A DNA stretch of 64,000 nt from Castor canadensis (Eukaryota > Chordata > Mammalia > Rodentia > Castoridae). A program made the position numbers and the translations under genes. Positions within the stretch are counted from its first letter, which is position 1; each line of letters opens with the position of its first letter. The notes beneath the pieces were generated by a model. The model saw only the letters and a list, made by a program, of their open reading frames with translations. It did not search any database and had not been told where the DNA came from. The stretch lies in the NCBI RefSeq assembly GCF_047511655.1, contig NC_133386.1, positions 77,937,501 to 78,001,500 of the forward strand, given 5' to 3'. Below are positions 9,890-20,833 of this stretch, piece by piece.

Positions 9890-12698
9890 TACCCAAAACC
9901 ACCCTAATCCAGCCTAAACGGTGCTGCCAGAGGATTTCTCCTCAAAATTCCCATTTGATCACACTACTCTGACTTAAAAACCTGCATCAAGTCTTGGTCA
10001 TCAAAGTTCCAGTATTGTGGAATTCCATCCAAGGCTCTAGTGCAAATCTAATTTGGAAGCCTCATTTCTTGGCATTCCTCACCACTAGGAGGCACAAACC
10101 TCCTGTAGCAGCAATCTCAAAATGCTGTGTACTGAACACTGTGCAGTGTCACTATTTCACAGCTTCCTACAGGCTAATTCTCCCACAGATGCCCTCCACT
10201 CCCCAGGCTCCTCACTGATGAGCCAGCAAGCTGCACTAATCCTTTGACATGCAACCTAGATGTCACCTCTTCTAGGAAACCATTCTTTTCATTGTACTTG
10301 CCCACCCTGATAGAGTTCATTCTTGACAGTGCTCCTTCACCTTAGACTTACTTTCTCTTCCAGATGTATGTGTATTTATGTGTATGTGTGTGTCTGTATA
10401 TACATATATGTATATATACATATATAGAGAGAGAGACAGAAAGATGTCTTTTATTCATATACACACATGTGCACACACACATATATACTAGATCTGAGGA
10501 AAGGTAGGATCCAGGGTTTAAATCTGTATCCTAAGTGCCTAAGATTTAACTCAATGTAAGTTTGTAGAATTATATTCCTCTAACCTATATTGTAGGATAG
10601 ATATGAATAAAAAGTGAATTTAACATTTTCCAGGAAATAAAATTGAATTTTTGTCATTGATTATAAAATGATCACAGACACTTAGGAGTTTTGTAAATAT
10701 GACTCATTTCTTACTAGAAAAAAAAAACTACTATAGCAGGGTCCAAACCCCAATACTGCCAAAAGGAAAGAAAGTATTACAACAATTTTATTGCTAAAAT
10801 ATATGTCCATTTTATAAAAATACTGAAAGGAGTATCATCTATGTACTTGATTGTTATATCACCACTCTCCTCACCAAAGTCTTTGAAATAGTTTACAAGA
10901 AAAAATATAAAGGTAGGAAAAACTGAGAAAACATTTAACCCAAAAGAAAAAGGCAAACATTATTGTACACAGAGGAGAGCTACAAGAGGTGGGAGAATAA
11001 CTGGTTCAGAAAAGACAGGCTATGACAGAACTCCCAGCCTGGCTGAGCACCTAGTCACTTAGAGATTTTAATCAAACATAGATTTCTGGGCCCACTCTTA
11101 GGGATTCTAGGCTCAGTCTTGGTGGGACCCTATAACCTGACTTTCTAAAATAATTCCCTAAGTTATTCCTACGATCAGCCAAATTTAGAAGCCACCAGGC
11201 TGAGGGAAGCCACTGAAATATCAATTCAGTGGGTTCACAGGTAGTTCCACTTGAATATGATGCGTAATTCTAGCGAAGCTAGCGAAGGAGAATTTCTGAG
11301 TACTTCAGAATGGGGATGCCTCAGAGGACTTTTTCATCTAGCCTACGAATTGAGACATTTAGTTACCAGACAGTAAAAGGTGGTCCCCTTGACATTATGA
11401 TATACTAGTTTCCGCCAAAACCCCAAGCTTTAATTCGGGGGTATAGATGCTGCTATTTGTGGGCCAATGAGTGCTCAGGACATCCGCTCATGGAGCCACT
11501 TCAGTCACATACCGGTCTACACAAAGTGACACAGCTGTCCATTTGTGGGTACAATAGTGTCACTTATTTTCGCAGGCCACAGAGAAGATCTTTTAAAGTA
11601 AATGTTCCGAGTGCAGTGGCAGAATACTAAGTTCAATTCTGTCTCAAAAATAACACACTTGTATTTTTAGGCAATTGCTTGGTAAAGTGGCACTTTTGTT
11701 TGGTAGAAGAATGTTGGCACTAAGCATTTAAAGCTGGAAATAGGAGTAACATAGTGGTGGGGAAGGAACCTTCCCAACTTGGTTACCAGCACGCATGCTC
11801 AGATGTAGTTAACGAGTTCAGGGATACAGGATTGCTGATACCTGCTCTTAGGAAACTCGTCTCTCTTTCACAAATAAAAGACCAGAGACCACAAGTAGTT
11901 TATTCCATGCAACTGCCGGATGAGTTCTAAAATCTTGTAATACTGATTTCAATAACTGGTACATTATATTCTGTAGATATTTGCTTATACCAGGCAATCT
12001 ACTATAGTCAGACAAATAATGGTATTTTATTCTGCATCCTGAATGTCTTTTATTACCCCAGAGTTGTTCCAGCTATGTGCCAGTGCTGTGTTTATGTATG
12101 AATTGGGCACAGCTATATGACAACATCTGAACTTTTACTAACACAGTAACATTCAAAATACTCAAATAAGAATTTGAAGGATTTAATAAAACATTTAGGA
12201 ATGATTTTTATTCTCTACTTTTGAGACTAAAATTTCATGTGAGTGCAAAAAACAAAACAATTCGGTTGACCACTGATGGCTTTCTTTCTCTTCTTTTAAA
12301 AAAGACTTTAAAAAATAAGCTAAGCTTTTCTGACAAAACATTTTCCATAATATAATGCCTTCCATAACTCAGAATAAACATAGTTTTGTATTAATTATTC
12401 AATAACCATTATAAGCATAATATAATATTGATATGCTTTCACAGGCTAATATAGTTCACAGAGATGTTTGTCCAAATTCAGTAGCTTCCAATGTACTATA
12501 CTTTGGTAGTTCTTATATACTGGATTTAAAAAAAAATAGCTTAATCATTTATATACATCATCCTTTTCTGTTAAGCTGCCACTTCTTGAAGCAGCTGCCT
12601 TCTCCTTACAATTTGGAAAATCAGATAACCAAACTTACTGTTTCTAGAATAAAAGCAATTTGTGGCATATATTTTGGTGATTTAGAAGATAATTTTTT
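9890..12698. other. Intergenic, mostly unassigned
   Basis: No gene is visible. Contents: a TG/TA microsatellite (10365-10485), a small ID-like 3' scrap (about 10735-10775), a hAT/MER5-like degraded stretch (about 11040-11210) and a locally CpG-containing stretch (11230-11620) discussed in the findings. The last bases are the T-rich target of the L1 at 12714-19587. Confidence 0.4.
10365..10485. repeat. TG/TA microsatellite
   Basis: Alternating purine-pyrimidine tract (tgtgtgtgtctgtatatacatatatg...) followed by gagagagagacag and cacacacatatata. No function assigned. Confidence 0.85.
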
Positions 12699-12713
12699 TG
12701 GATTTTTGTTTTG
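12699..12713. repeat. L1 target-site duplication, left copy
   Basis: tggatttttgttttg, identical to 19588-19602. Confidence 0.88.
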
Positions 12714-13212
12714 TTTAACATTTATTTTATTTTATTTTTTATTTATTCATATGTGCATACAATGTTTGGGTCATTTCTCCCCCTTCCCCCACCCCTACCT
12801 TACCCCCCCACCCCCTCCCTCTTCCCCCCTACCCCCTCACTACCTGGCAGAAACTATTTTGCCCTTATCTCTAATTTTGTTGAAGAGAGAGTATAAGCAA
12901 TAATAGGAAGGAACAAGGGTTTTTGCTAGTTGAGATAAGGTAGCTATACAGGGAGTTGACTCATATTGATTTCCTGTGCATGTGTGTTACCATCTAAGTT
13001 AATTCTTCTTGAACTAACCTTTTCTCTAGTTCCTGGTCCCCTTCTCCTATTGGCCTCAGTTGCTTTAAAGTATCTCCTTTAGTTTCTTTGCATTGAGGGC
13101 AACAAATGCTATCTAGTTTTTTAGGTGTCTTACTTATCCTCATACCTCCCTTGTGTGCTCTCACTTTATCATGTGATCAAAGTCCAATTCCCTTGTTGTG
13201 TTTGCCCTTGAT

Positions 13213-16200
13213 CTAATGTCCACATATGAGGGAGAACATACGATTTTTGGTCTTTTGGGCCAGGCTAACCTCACTCAGAATGGTGTTCTCCAATTCCATC
13301 CATTTACTTGCAAATGATAACATTTCGTTCTTCTCATGGCTGCATAAAATTCCATTGTCTATAAATACCACATTTTCTTGATCCATTCATCAGTAGTGGG
13401 GCATCTTGGCTGTTTCCATAACTTGGCCATTGTGAATAGTGCCGCAATAAACATGGGTGTGCAGATGCCTCTAGAGTAACCTGTGTCACAGTCTTTTGGG
13501 TATATCCCCAGGAGTGATATTGCTGGATCATATGGTAGATCTATGTTTAGATTTTTAAGAAGCATCCAAATTTTTTTCCAGAGTGGTTGTACTAGTTTAC
13601 ATTCCCATCAGCAGTGTAAGAGGGTTCCTTTTTCCCTGCATCCTCACCAACACCTGTTGTTAAAGGTGTTGCTAATGATGGCTATTCTAACAGGGGTGAG
13701 TGGGAATCTTAGTGTTGTTTTAATTTGCATTTCCTTTATTGCTAGAGATGGTGAATCTCTTTTCATGTGTTTTTTGGCCATTTGAATTTCTTCTTTTGAG
13801 AAAGTTCTGTTTAATTCACTTGCCCATTTCTTTATTGGTTCATTAATTTTGGGAGAATTTAGTTTTTTAAGTTCCCTATACATTCTGGTTATCAGTCATT
13901 TGTCTGATGTATAGCTGGCAAATATTTTCTCCCACTCTGTGGGTGATCTCTTCAGTATAGAGACCATTTCTTTTGTTGAGCAGAAGCTTTTTAGTTTTAT
14001 GAAGTCCCATTTATCTATGCAATCTCTTAGTTGCTGTGCTGCTGGGGTTCCATTGAGAAAGTTCTTGCCTATACCTATTAATTCCAGAGTATTTCCTACT
14101 CTTTTCTGTACCAACTTTAGAGTTTGGGATCTGATATTAAGATCCTTGATCCATTTTGAGCTAATATTGGTATAAGGTGATATACATGGATCTAGTTTCA
14201 GTTTTTTGCAGACTGCTAACCAGTTTTCCCAGCAGTTTTTGTTGAAGAGGCTGTCCTTTCTCCATCGTATATTTTTAGTGCCTTTGTCAAAGATGAGTTG
14301 GTTTATACTTGTGTGGCTTCATATCTGGGTCTTCTATTCTGTTCCACTGGTCTTCATGTCTGTTTTTGTGCCAGTACCATGCTGTTTTTATTGTTATTGC
14401 TTTGTAATATAGTTTGAAGTCGGATATCGTGATACCTCCAGCATTGTTCTTTTGACTGAGTATTGCCTTGACTATTCGTGGCCTCTTGTGTTTCCATATA
14501 AATTTAACGGTAGATTCTTCAATCTCTTTAATGAATGTCATTGGAATTTTGATGGGAATTGCATTAAACATGTAGATTACTTTTGGGAGTATAGACATTT
14601 TTATTATGTTGATTCTACCAATCCATGAGCATAGGAGATCTTTCCACTTTCTATAGTCTTCCTCAATCTCTTTCTTCAGAAGTTTATAGTTTTCCTTGTA
14701 GAGGTCGTTCACATCCTTTGTTAGGTTTATACCTAAGTATTTGATTTTTTTTTGAGGCTATTGTAAATGGAATTGTTTTCATACATTCTTTTTCAGTTTG
14801 CTCATTGTTAGTGTATAGAAATGCTAATGATTTTTCTATGTTGATTTTATATCCTGCTACCATGCTATAGCTATTGATGGTGTCTAGGAGCTTTTGAGTA
14901 GAGTTTTTTGGGTCTTTAAGGTATAGGATCATATCATCTGCAAATAGGGATATTTTGACAGTTTCTTTACCTATTCGTATTCCTTTTATTTCTTCTTCTT
15001 GCCTAATTGCTCTGGCTAGGAATTCCACTACTACGTTGAATAGGAGTGGAGATAGTGGGCATCCTTGTATAGTTCCTGAATTTAGAGGGAATGGTTTCAG
15101 TTTTTCTTCGTTAAGTATAATGCTGGCTGTAGGTTTGTCATATACAGCTTTTATAATGTTGAGGTACTTTCCTTCTATTCCTAGTTTTCTTAGAACTTTT
15201 ATCATGAAATGGTGTTGGATCTTATAAAAGGCTTTTTCTGAATCTATTGAGATGGTTTTTGTCTTTGCTTCTGTTAATGTGGTTTATTACATTTATTGAT
15301 TTTCGTATGTTGAACCACCCCTGCATTCCTGCGATGAAGCCTACTTGGTCGTGGTGAATGATTTTTTTGACGTGTGTTGAATTTGGTTTGCCATTATTTT
15401 GTTGAGGATTTTTGCATCAATGTTCATTAAGGAGATTGGCCTATAGTTCTCCTTTTTGGAGGTATCTTTGTCTGGTTTGGGGATAAGTGTAATACTGGCT
15501 TCATAAAATGTGTTCAGCAGTTTTCCTTCCCTTTCTATTTCGTGGAACAGTTTAAGGAGGGTTGGTATCAGTTCTTCTTTAAAGGTCTGATAGAATTCAG
15601 CAGAGAATCCATCAAGTCCTGGACTTTTCTTTTTGGGGAGACTCTTGATTGCTGCTTCAATTTCATTTTGTGTTATAGATCTATTCAGGTGATTAATATC
15701 CTCTTGGTTCAGTTTTGGATGATATATGTATCTAGAAATCTGTCATTTCTTTAAGATTTTCAAATTTATTTGAATATAGGGTTCTCGAAGTAGTCTCTGA
15801 TGATTTCCTGAACTTCCATGGTGTTTGTTGTTATCTCCCCTTGTACATTCCTGATTCTACTAATTTGGGTTTTTTCTCTCCTCATTTTAGTCAGGTTTGC
15901 CAGGGGTCTATCGATCTTGTTTATTTTTTCAAAGAACCAACTTTTTGTTTCATTAATTCTTTGTATGGTTTTTTTGGTTTCTATTTCATTATTTTCTTCT
16001 CTTATTTTTATTATTTCTCCCCTTCTATTTGTTTTAGGACTTGCTTGTTCTTGTTTTTCTAGGAGTTTGAGATGTATCATTAGGTCATTGATTTGGGATC
16101 TTTCAGTCTTTTTAATATATGCACTCATGGCTATAAACTTTCCTCTCAGGACTGCCTTTGCTGTGTCCCATAGGTTCCGGTAGGTTGTGTTTTCATTTTC

Positions 16201-17030
16201 ATTGATTTCCAGGAACTTTTTAATTTCCTCTTTTATTTCATCAATGACCCATTGTTCATTAAGCAATGAGTTATTCAGTTTCCAGCTGTTTGCATGTTTT
16301 TTGTCTTTACTTTTGTTGTTGAGTTCTAGTTTTATTACATTGTGATCAGATAGAATGCATGGTATAATTTCTGTTTTCTTATATTTGGTGAGCCTTGCTT
16401 TGTGCCTTAGGATATGATCTGTTTTGGAGAAGGTTCCATGGGCTGCTGAGAAGAATGTATATTGTGTAGAAGTTGGATGAAATATTCTGTAGACATCAAC
16501 TGGTCCATTCGATCTATTGTATATTTTAGATCTAGGATTTCTTTATTGATTTTTTGTTTGGATGACCTATTTATTGATGATAATGGGGTGTTAAATTCTC
16601 CTACAACCACTGTGTTGGAGTTAATATATGCTCTTAGGTCTTTCACGGTATGTTTGATAAAATTGGGTGCGTTGACATTGGGTGCGTATAGGTTAATAAT
16701 TGTTATTTCCTTTTGGTCTATTTCCCCTTTTATTAGTATGGAATGTCCTTCTTTATCTCGTTTGATCAATGTAGGTTTGAAGTCTGCTTTGTCAGAGATA
16801 AGTATTGCTACTCCTGCCTGTTTTCGGGGGCCATTGGCTTGGTAAATCTTATTCCAGCCTTTCATCCTAAACCTATGCTTATTTCTGTCAGAGAGATGGG
16901 TCTCTTGTAAGCAACAAATTGTTGGATCTTCCTTTTTAATCCAGTTTGTCAAATGGTGCCTTTTGATGGCAGAATTAAGTCCATTGACATTAAATGTTAG
17001 TACTGATAGGTATGTGGTGATTCCTGTCAT
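13213..17030 (-). pseudogene. L1 ORF2 (endonuclease-reverse transcriptase), broken
   Basis: ORF2 of the full-length L1, about 3.8 kb and so the usual length of about 1,270 codons, but split by frameshifts and stops. The first 207 codons (17030-16407) are open and hold the APE-type endonuclease: LTFNVNGLN near residue 11, CLQETH with Glu43, and YAPN near 115. The residue corresponding to catalytic Asp145 is Glu (VVVGEFNTPL, codon at 16598-16596). Further pieces follow at 16266-15766, at 15205-14684 with the reverse-transcriptase FADDMILYL motif, at 14712-14287, and a C-terminal Cys-rich part near 13565-13334. The end (ICGH-like, then TAG at 13215-13213) aligns with the other copies in the window. 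It is non-functional. Confidence 0.9.
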
Positions 17031-17188
17031 TTAGTTTTCTTAGTTGTTTGAAGGTTTGATTGTGTGTACCTAAGTTGAGGTTACTCTCTACTTTCTTGCT
17101 TTTTCTTTTCCTGTAGTTTGGTGCTGCCTGCCCTTTCATGGTTATGTTGGGTTTCACTTTCTGTGTGCAGAATCCCTTGGCTTTGTGG

Positions 17189-18142
17189 TCACATATTTTT
17201 TAGTTTCTGCTTATAATGGCAGACCTTTATTGATCCATCTATTTTGAATGATAGTTTTGCTGGGTAGAGTATCCTAGGATTGAAGTTATTTTCATTTAGT
17301 GCCTGGAAGACCTCACCCCATGCTCTTCTTGCTTTTAATGTTTCTGTTGAGAAGTCTGCTGTGATTTTGATGGGTTTACCTTTGTGTGTTATTTGTTTTT
17401 TCTCTCTTACAGCCTTCAATATTCTTTCTTGGGTCTCTGTATTTGTTGTTTAATGATAATATGTGGTGAGGTAGATCTATTTTGGTCTGGTCTCTTTGGT
17501 GTTCTGGAGCCCTCTTGCATCTGTATGGGAATAAATTTCTCTAGATTTGGGAAATTTTCTGTTATTATTTTGTTGACTATATTACACATTCCCTTTGCTT
17601 GCACCTCTTCTCCTTCTTCAATGCCCATGATTCTCAGGTTTGGTCTTTTGATGGAGTCAGTGAGTTATTGCATTTTCTTTTCACAGGTCTTGAGTTCTTT
17701 AACTAATAGTTCTTCAGTTTTTCCTTTAATTACCATTTCATCTTCGAGTTCTGAGATTCTGTCTTCTGTTTGTTCTATTCTGCTGGATTGGCCTTCCATT
17801 TTGTTTTGCAATTCTGTTTCATTCTTTTTTCTGAGGTTTTCCATATCCTGAGTTGTTTCCTCTTTAATGTTGTCTATTTTCATCCTGAGTTCATTTATCT
17901 CTTTATTAATCGTGTTTCACTTTGGTGTTTATACAGTGCTTCTGTGGTTTCTTTTATTTCTTCTTGTGCTTCTTCAAATTCTCTATTTTTGTTGTCTTGG
18001 AATTTCTTGAGTGTCTCTTGTATATTTTGTTGACCATATCCAGTATCATCTCTATAAAATTCTCATTGATTACCTGTAGTGTTTCTTCTTTTAGATTATT
18101 TTTGTGGGCTTCATTGGGTTCTTTGGCATAGTTTATCTTCAT
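17189..18142 (-). pseudogene. L1 ORF1 (RNA-binding protein), broken
   Basis: ORF1 of the same L1, which in intact elements encodes the trimeric RNA chaperone of the retrotransposition particle. From the 5' end: an N-terminal piece (18142-17954), a charged coiled-coil piece (17883-17665, heptad-like RIEQTEDRISELEDEM), an RRM-like piece (17628-17416, KGMCNIVNKIITENFPNLEK), and the C-terminal domain (17419-17189, KPIKITADFSTETLKARRAW). The pieces sit in different frames, so at least two frameshifts interrupt it. Its length of about 318 codons is near that expected for a mammalian ORF1. Confidence 0.88.
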
Positions 18143-19587
18143 TTTATTGGAGTCTGGATCTGAGTATCTGTTTTCTTCATTTCCCTCTGGTTCCTGTACT
18201 AATTTTTTGCTGTGGGGAATCTGGTTTCCCTATTTTTAATGTCTTCCCATCATTGCCTTTGGTGTTGTTACTGTCCCTGTACTGTGTGCAATTAAGCATT
18301 TTCTAGCTTGTAATAATAACAATGGTGATATTTAGAATGAAAGGGTGAGAGGAGAGGGAAAGCAAAGAAGTTAAAGAAATAGGGAAAAACAAGTAAACAA
18401 ACAAAAAAACCAAAACAAAGAAAGAACAACAGTAAGCTGAACAGGCATTAGAGAGACAGAGAAAGGATTGAGAAAAAAGAATAAAATGAAAAAAATTAAA
18501 ATTAAAAAATTAAAAATTAAAAAATTAAATCTCCAAGTTCAAATGCAATAAAGTTTCAGTCTTAATAATTTTGGTGTTAGTCCCTCAGCCTCCAATCCTG
18601 GAAATGGTGTATGAGAAGTAGTTCTGTCATTGTCTTATCAAAGGGGAAAACAAAACAAAACAAAACAAAAAACCACAAAGTGTCCCAAGTTCAAATGCGA
18701 TACAGTTTTAGTAAGTTTTTCAGCATGCAGGTGTAGTTCTGTTGTTGTCTCATCAAAGGTAAGGAGAAAAAAAAAAGAGTCTGGAGACAGTTCTGAGAAT
18801 GGCTATCTGAGGCTTTGGCTCACCTGCCCACTGCTATCAGCCTGCTGTTGCTGGAGGCTTTATTTATGCAGATCTCAGGAGTGAGCTTAACACTCACCTA
18901 GTCCTGCAGGCTTTGTTTACTCAGAGTTCTCCTGGGCTCAATCACCACTACTACAAGCTCTCCCCTTTCCAAGCACACTGGGGGAGGTGACACTGCACCC
19001 GCTTTCTCAGGCTGGTGTGTTTACTTACAGTTCATGTGGGAAGTGGTCCTTCCCCCCTCTCCTGTGGAGTTTTCCTCCCACCACTGCTTTTACAAGCTTT
19101 CCCACTCCTGGTTGCTGGGCGTGTGCTGCTGCTCCTGCCTCCTCCAGTTCTGTAAGGGATTTCCCCTCCCCTGCTCTTTGGTGCTCAGGGCACCCCGCCC
19201 TCTTTGCTACATGTCTTTTTGTTGTTATTGCTTATTACTCAGTTTCTCTTTTTTTCCCTGGGTGGGGGTCAGTCTGTCCAGGGGGCTATGCTGATCTGAC
19301 CCAGGGTTGTCTGTGGGAGTACCGCATGCCACTTAGCTCACCTGGTGGTCTGCATCTTCCCAAGCAGTCTGGGCACTGGTGTCTGGTGGCAGCATGGGAG
19401 CCCTCCTGGTTTCTCCATTTAACGTGGAGTGGGAATGTTACGTGCAGGCTGAGGGTGTGGAGGAGTCAAAGTTTTGCCTCTTCTCAGTGGTTTTTCCTGT
19501 AAGGTGTATCTCCAGCATTGCTCCAAGATTTTACTTTAGGAGGCACGCTTTCTGCTTCCTCCCTCTAGCTGCCATCTTGGAATCTCC
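18143..19587 (-). promoter_or_regulatory. L1 5'UTR / promoter region
   Basis: About 1.45 kb upstream of ORF1. It includes A-rich stretches on + (for example repeated aaaattaa words at 18480-18530, and aaaacaaaac runs near 18650) and a GC-richer outer part (18780-19560). Whole L1 5'UTRs carry an internal RNA polymerase II promoter; whether this copy is active cannot be seen. Confidence 0.7.
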
Positions 19588-19602
19588 TGGATTTTTGTTT
19601 TG
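19588..19602. repeat. L1 target-site duplication, right copy
   Basis: Identical to 12699-12713. On the - strand it follows ...gtct, giving a cleavage context close to TC/AAAA, similar to L1 endonuclease preference. Confidence 0.88.
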
Positions 19603-19698
19603 AGACATGATCTCACTCTGTAGCCCAGCCCAGCCTCAAACTCACAATCCTGCCTCTACATATCAAGTGCTGGGATTACAGGTGTGCACCAATGTCCA
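19603..19698 (-). repeat. B1-like SINE, minus strand
   Basis: On +: gagacatgatctcactctgtagccc ... tgctgggattacaggtgtgc, the complement of a B1 (7SL-derived) element. Its A tail (T-rich on +) was the landing site of the L1 at 12714-19587. Confidence 0.8.
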
Positions 19699-20130
19699 TT
19701 TTAGTTTAATATTTTTGTTATATTTTAGATATTTGAAATTTTCAGAAAATGAAATTTTAATTGTGTGGTTTATTATAAATTACTGATGAAATTAAATGTA
19801 AGTAAAATGAGTATCTGAAAAAAAGGATACAGGAGCATTGCAAGCTCATCTGTATTCAGTTGCGTGAATAGTTTCCAAAGAATTCCTCAGATCTATGGCC
19901 CATTTGTGAAAGCATCCACACAGTTCAGTATTAAGTACACACACAGAGGACTTCAGAATATGAATGTAAGCTTGAGTGTTAGAAAAACCTTTACATATAC
20001 ATCACAAGGTGATCTATAGTCTCAGTTTTCAGTTGATAAAACCACACTGGGAGGGAATAATGGACCATATATGATCACATTGATTGAAATGTGGATGGAA
20101 GCAGATATTCTGACTCCCTGAATTCAGACC

Positions 20131-20551
20131 TGCTATGTTCTGAATGTGCCCTCTCATCAAATTTACATGTTGATGTCCTAACACTCTGTGTGACAGTGAC
20201 TGGAGTGGGGCCCTGACCTGAAGATTAATGTCCTTACAAGAGGAGACACCAGAGAGCCTCTCCCTATTTCTCTCTCTCTCTCTTTCTATCTCTTCCCCCC
20301 CTTTCTTTCTCTCCTCCTCCCTTTCTGTCCTCTCTCCTTTCTGTGTGTATGTGTGTGTGTGTTTGTGTGTGCAGAAAGAAACAGTCACAGACATGAGCAC
20401 ACAATGAGAAATGGTAGCCACCTATAAGAGATGATCTCAGCATGAATCTTTGCAGCACATCGATCTTGGACTTCCAGAATCTAGATGTTAATGTCTTTTA
20501 TTTAAGCCACACAGCCTGTGGTATTTTTGACAGCCCTAGCAAACTAAGACA
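20131..20551 (+). repeat. MaLR-type LTR (MST/MLT1-like)
   Basis: Begins tgctatgttctgaatgtgcc and ends ...ctagcaaactaagaca. It carries internal words typical of MaLR LTRs (acatgttgatgtcctaac, gattaatgtccttacaagagg). It holds a CT/TG simple-repeat block at about 20265-20383. No matching partner LTR was seen next to it. Confidence 0.65.
20265..20383. repeat. CT-rich then TG-rich simple repeat
   Basis: tctctctctctctttc..., cctcctccctttctgtcc, then gtgtgtatgtgtgtgtgtg. It lies inside the MaLR-type LTR. Confidence 0.8.
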
Positions 20552-20817
20552 ATACCATACCTATGGATAAATCAAACTAGCCTAGGCTGAGATCACAGGT
20601 CATTCTGGCCACCATGTTGAGTTAACTGGATCAAATTGCAAGTTTTTAAATACAGAAAGGGATAAAAGGGAATTCTCCCTTCTAGACTTTATAAATAAAA
20701 AAGAAACCCATCCGAGGATATTTTTACCCTTTAGTGGAATACTGTATCAAGAAAGATTTGTGAATTTGCCAATGATTTACTGACCCCATTTGATAAGGAC
20801 AGATTTCACCATGGATT

Positions 20818-20833
20818 AAAAAAACTCTCCTAA
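20818..20833. repeat. L1 target-site duplication, left copy
   Basis: aaaaaaactctcctaa, the same as 22405-22420. Confidence 0.85.

Larger units (their letters stand above)
12714..19587 (-). mobile_element. Full-length LINE-1, inactivated, minus strand
   Basis: A complete L1 of about 6.87 kb read right to left: 5'UTR (19587 to about 18143), ORF1 (about 18142-17189), ORF2 (17030-13213), then a 3'UTR with a C-rich tract on + (G-rich on -) and an A-rich tail (aaataaaataaaat on -). A perfect 15-bp target duplication, tggatttttgttttg, lies at 12699-12713 and 19588-19602. The right copy is the T-rich edge of a B1 element, so the L1 landed in a B1 A tail. Both ORFs are interrupted by frameshifts, so the element is a fossil. 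The 5' end (ccaagatggcagctagag on -) looks like a true L1 start, not a truncation. Confidence 0.92.

Noticed and set aside
12433-12903. 156-codon + strand frame
   Set aside because: Runs from single-copy DNA into the antisense of an L1 3'UTR (proline-rich end from the C-rich tract).
12714-19587. Potentially active L1
   Set aside because: Full length but both ORFs carry frameshifts and stops, and a catalytic endonuclease residue is changed.
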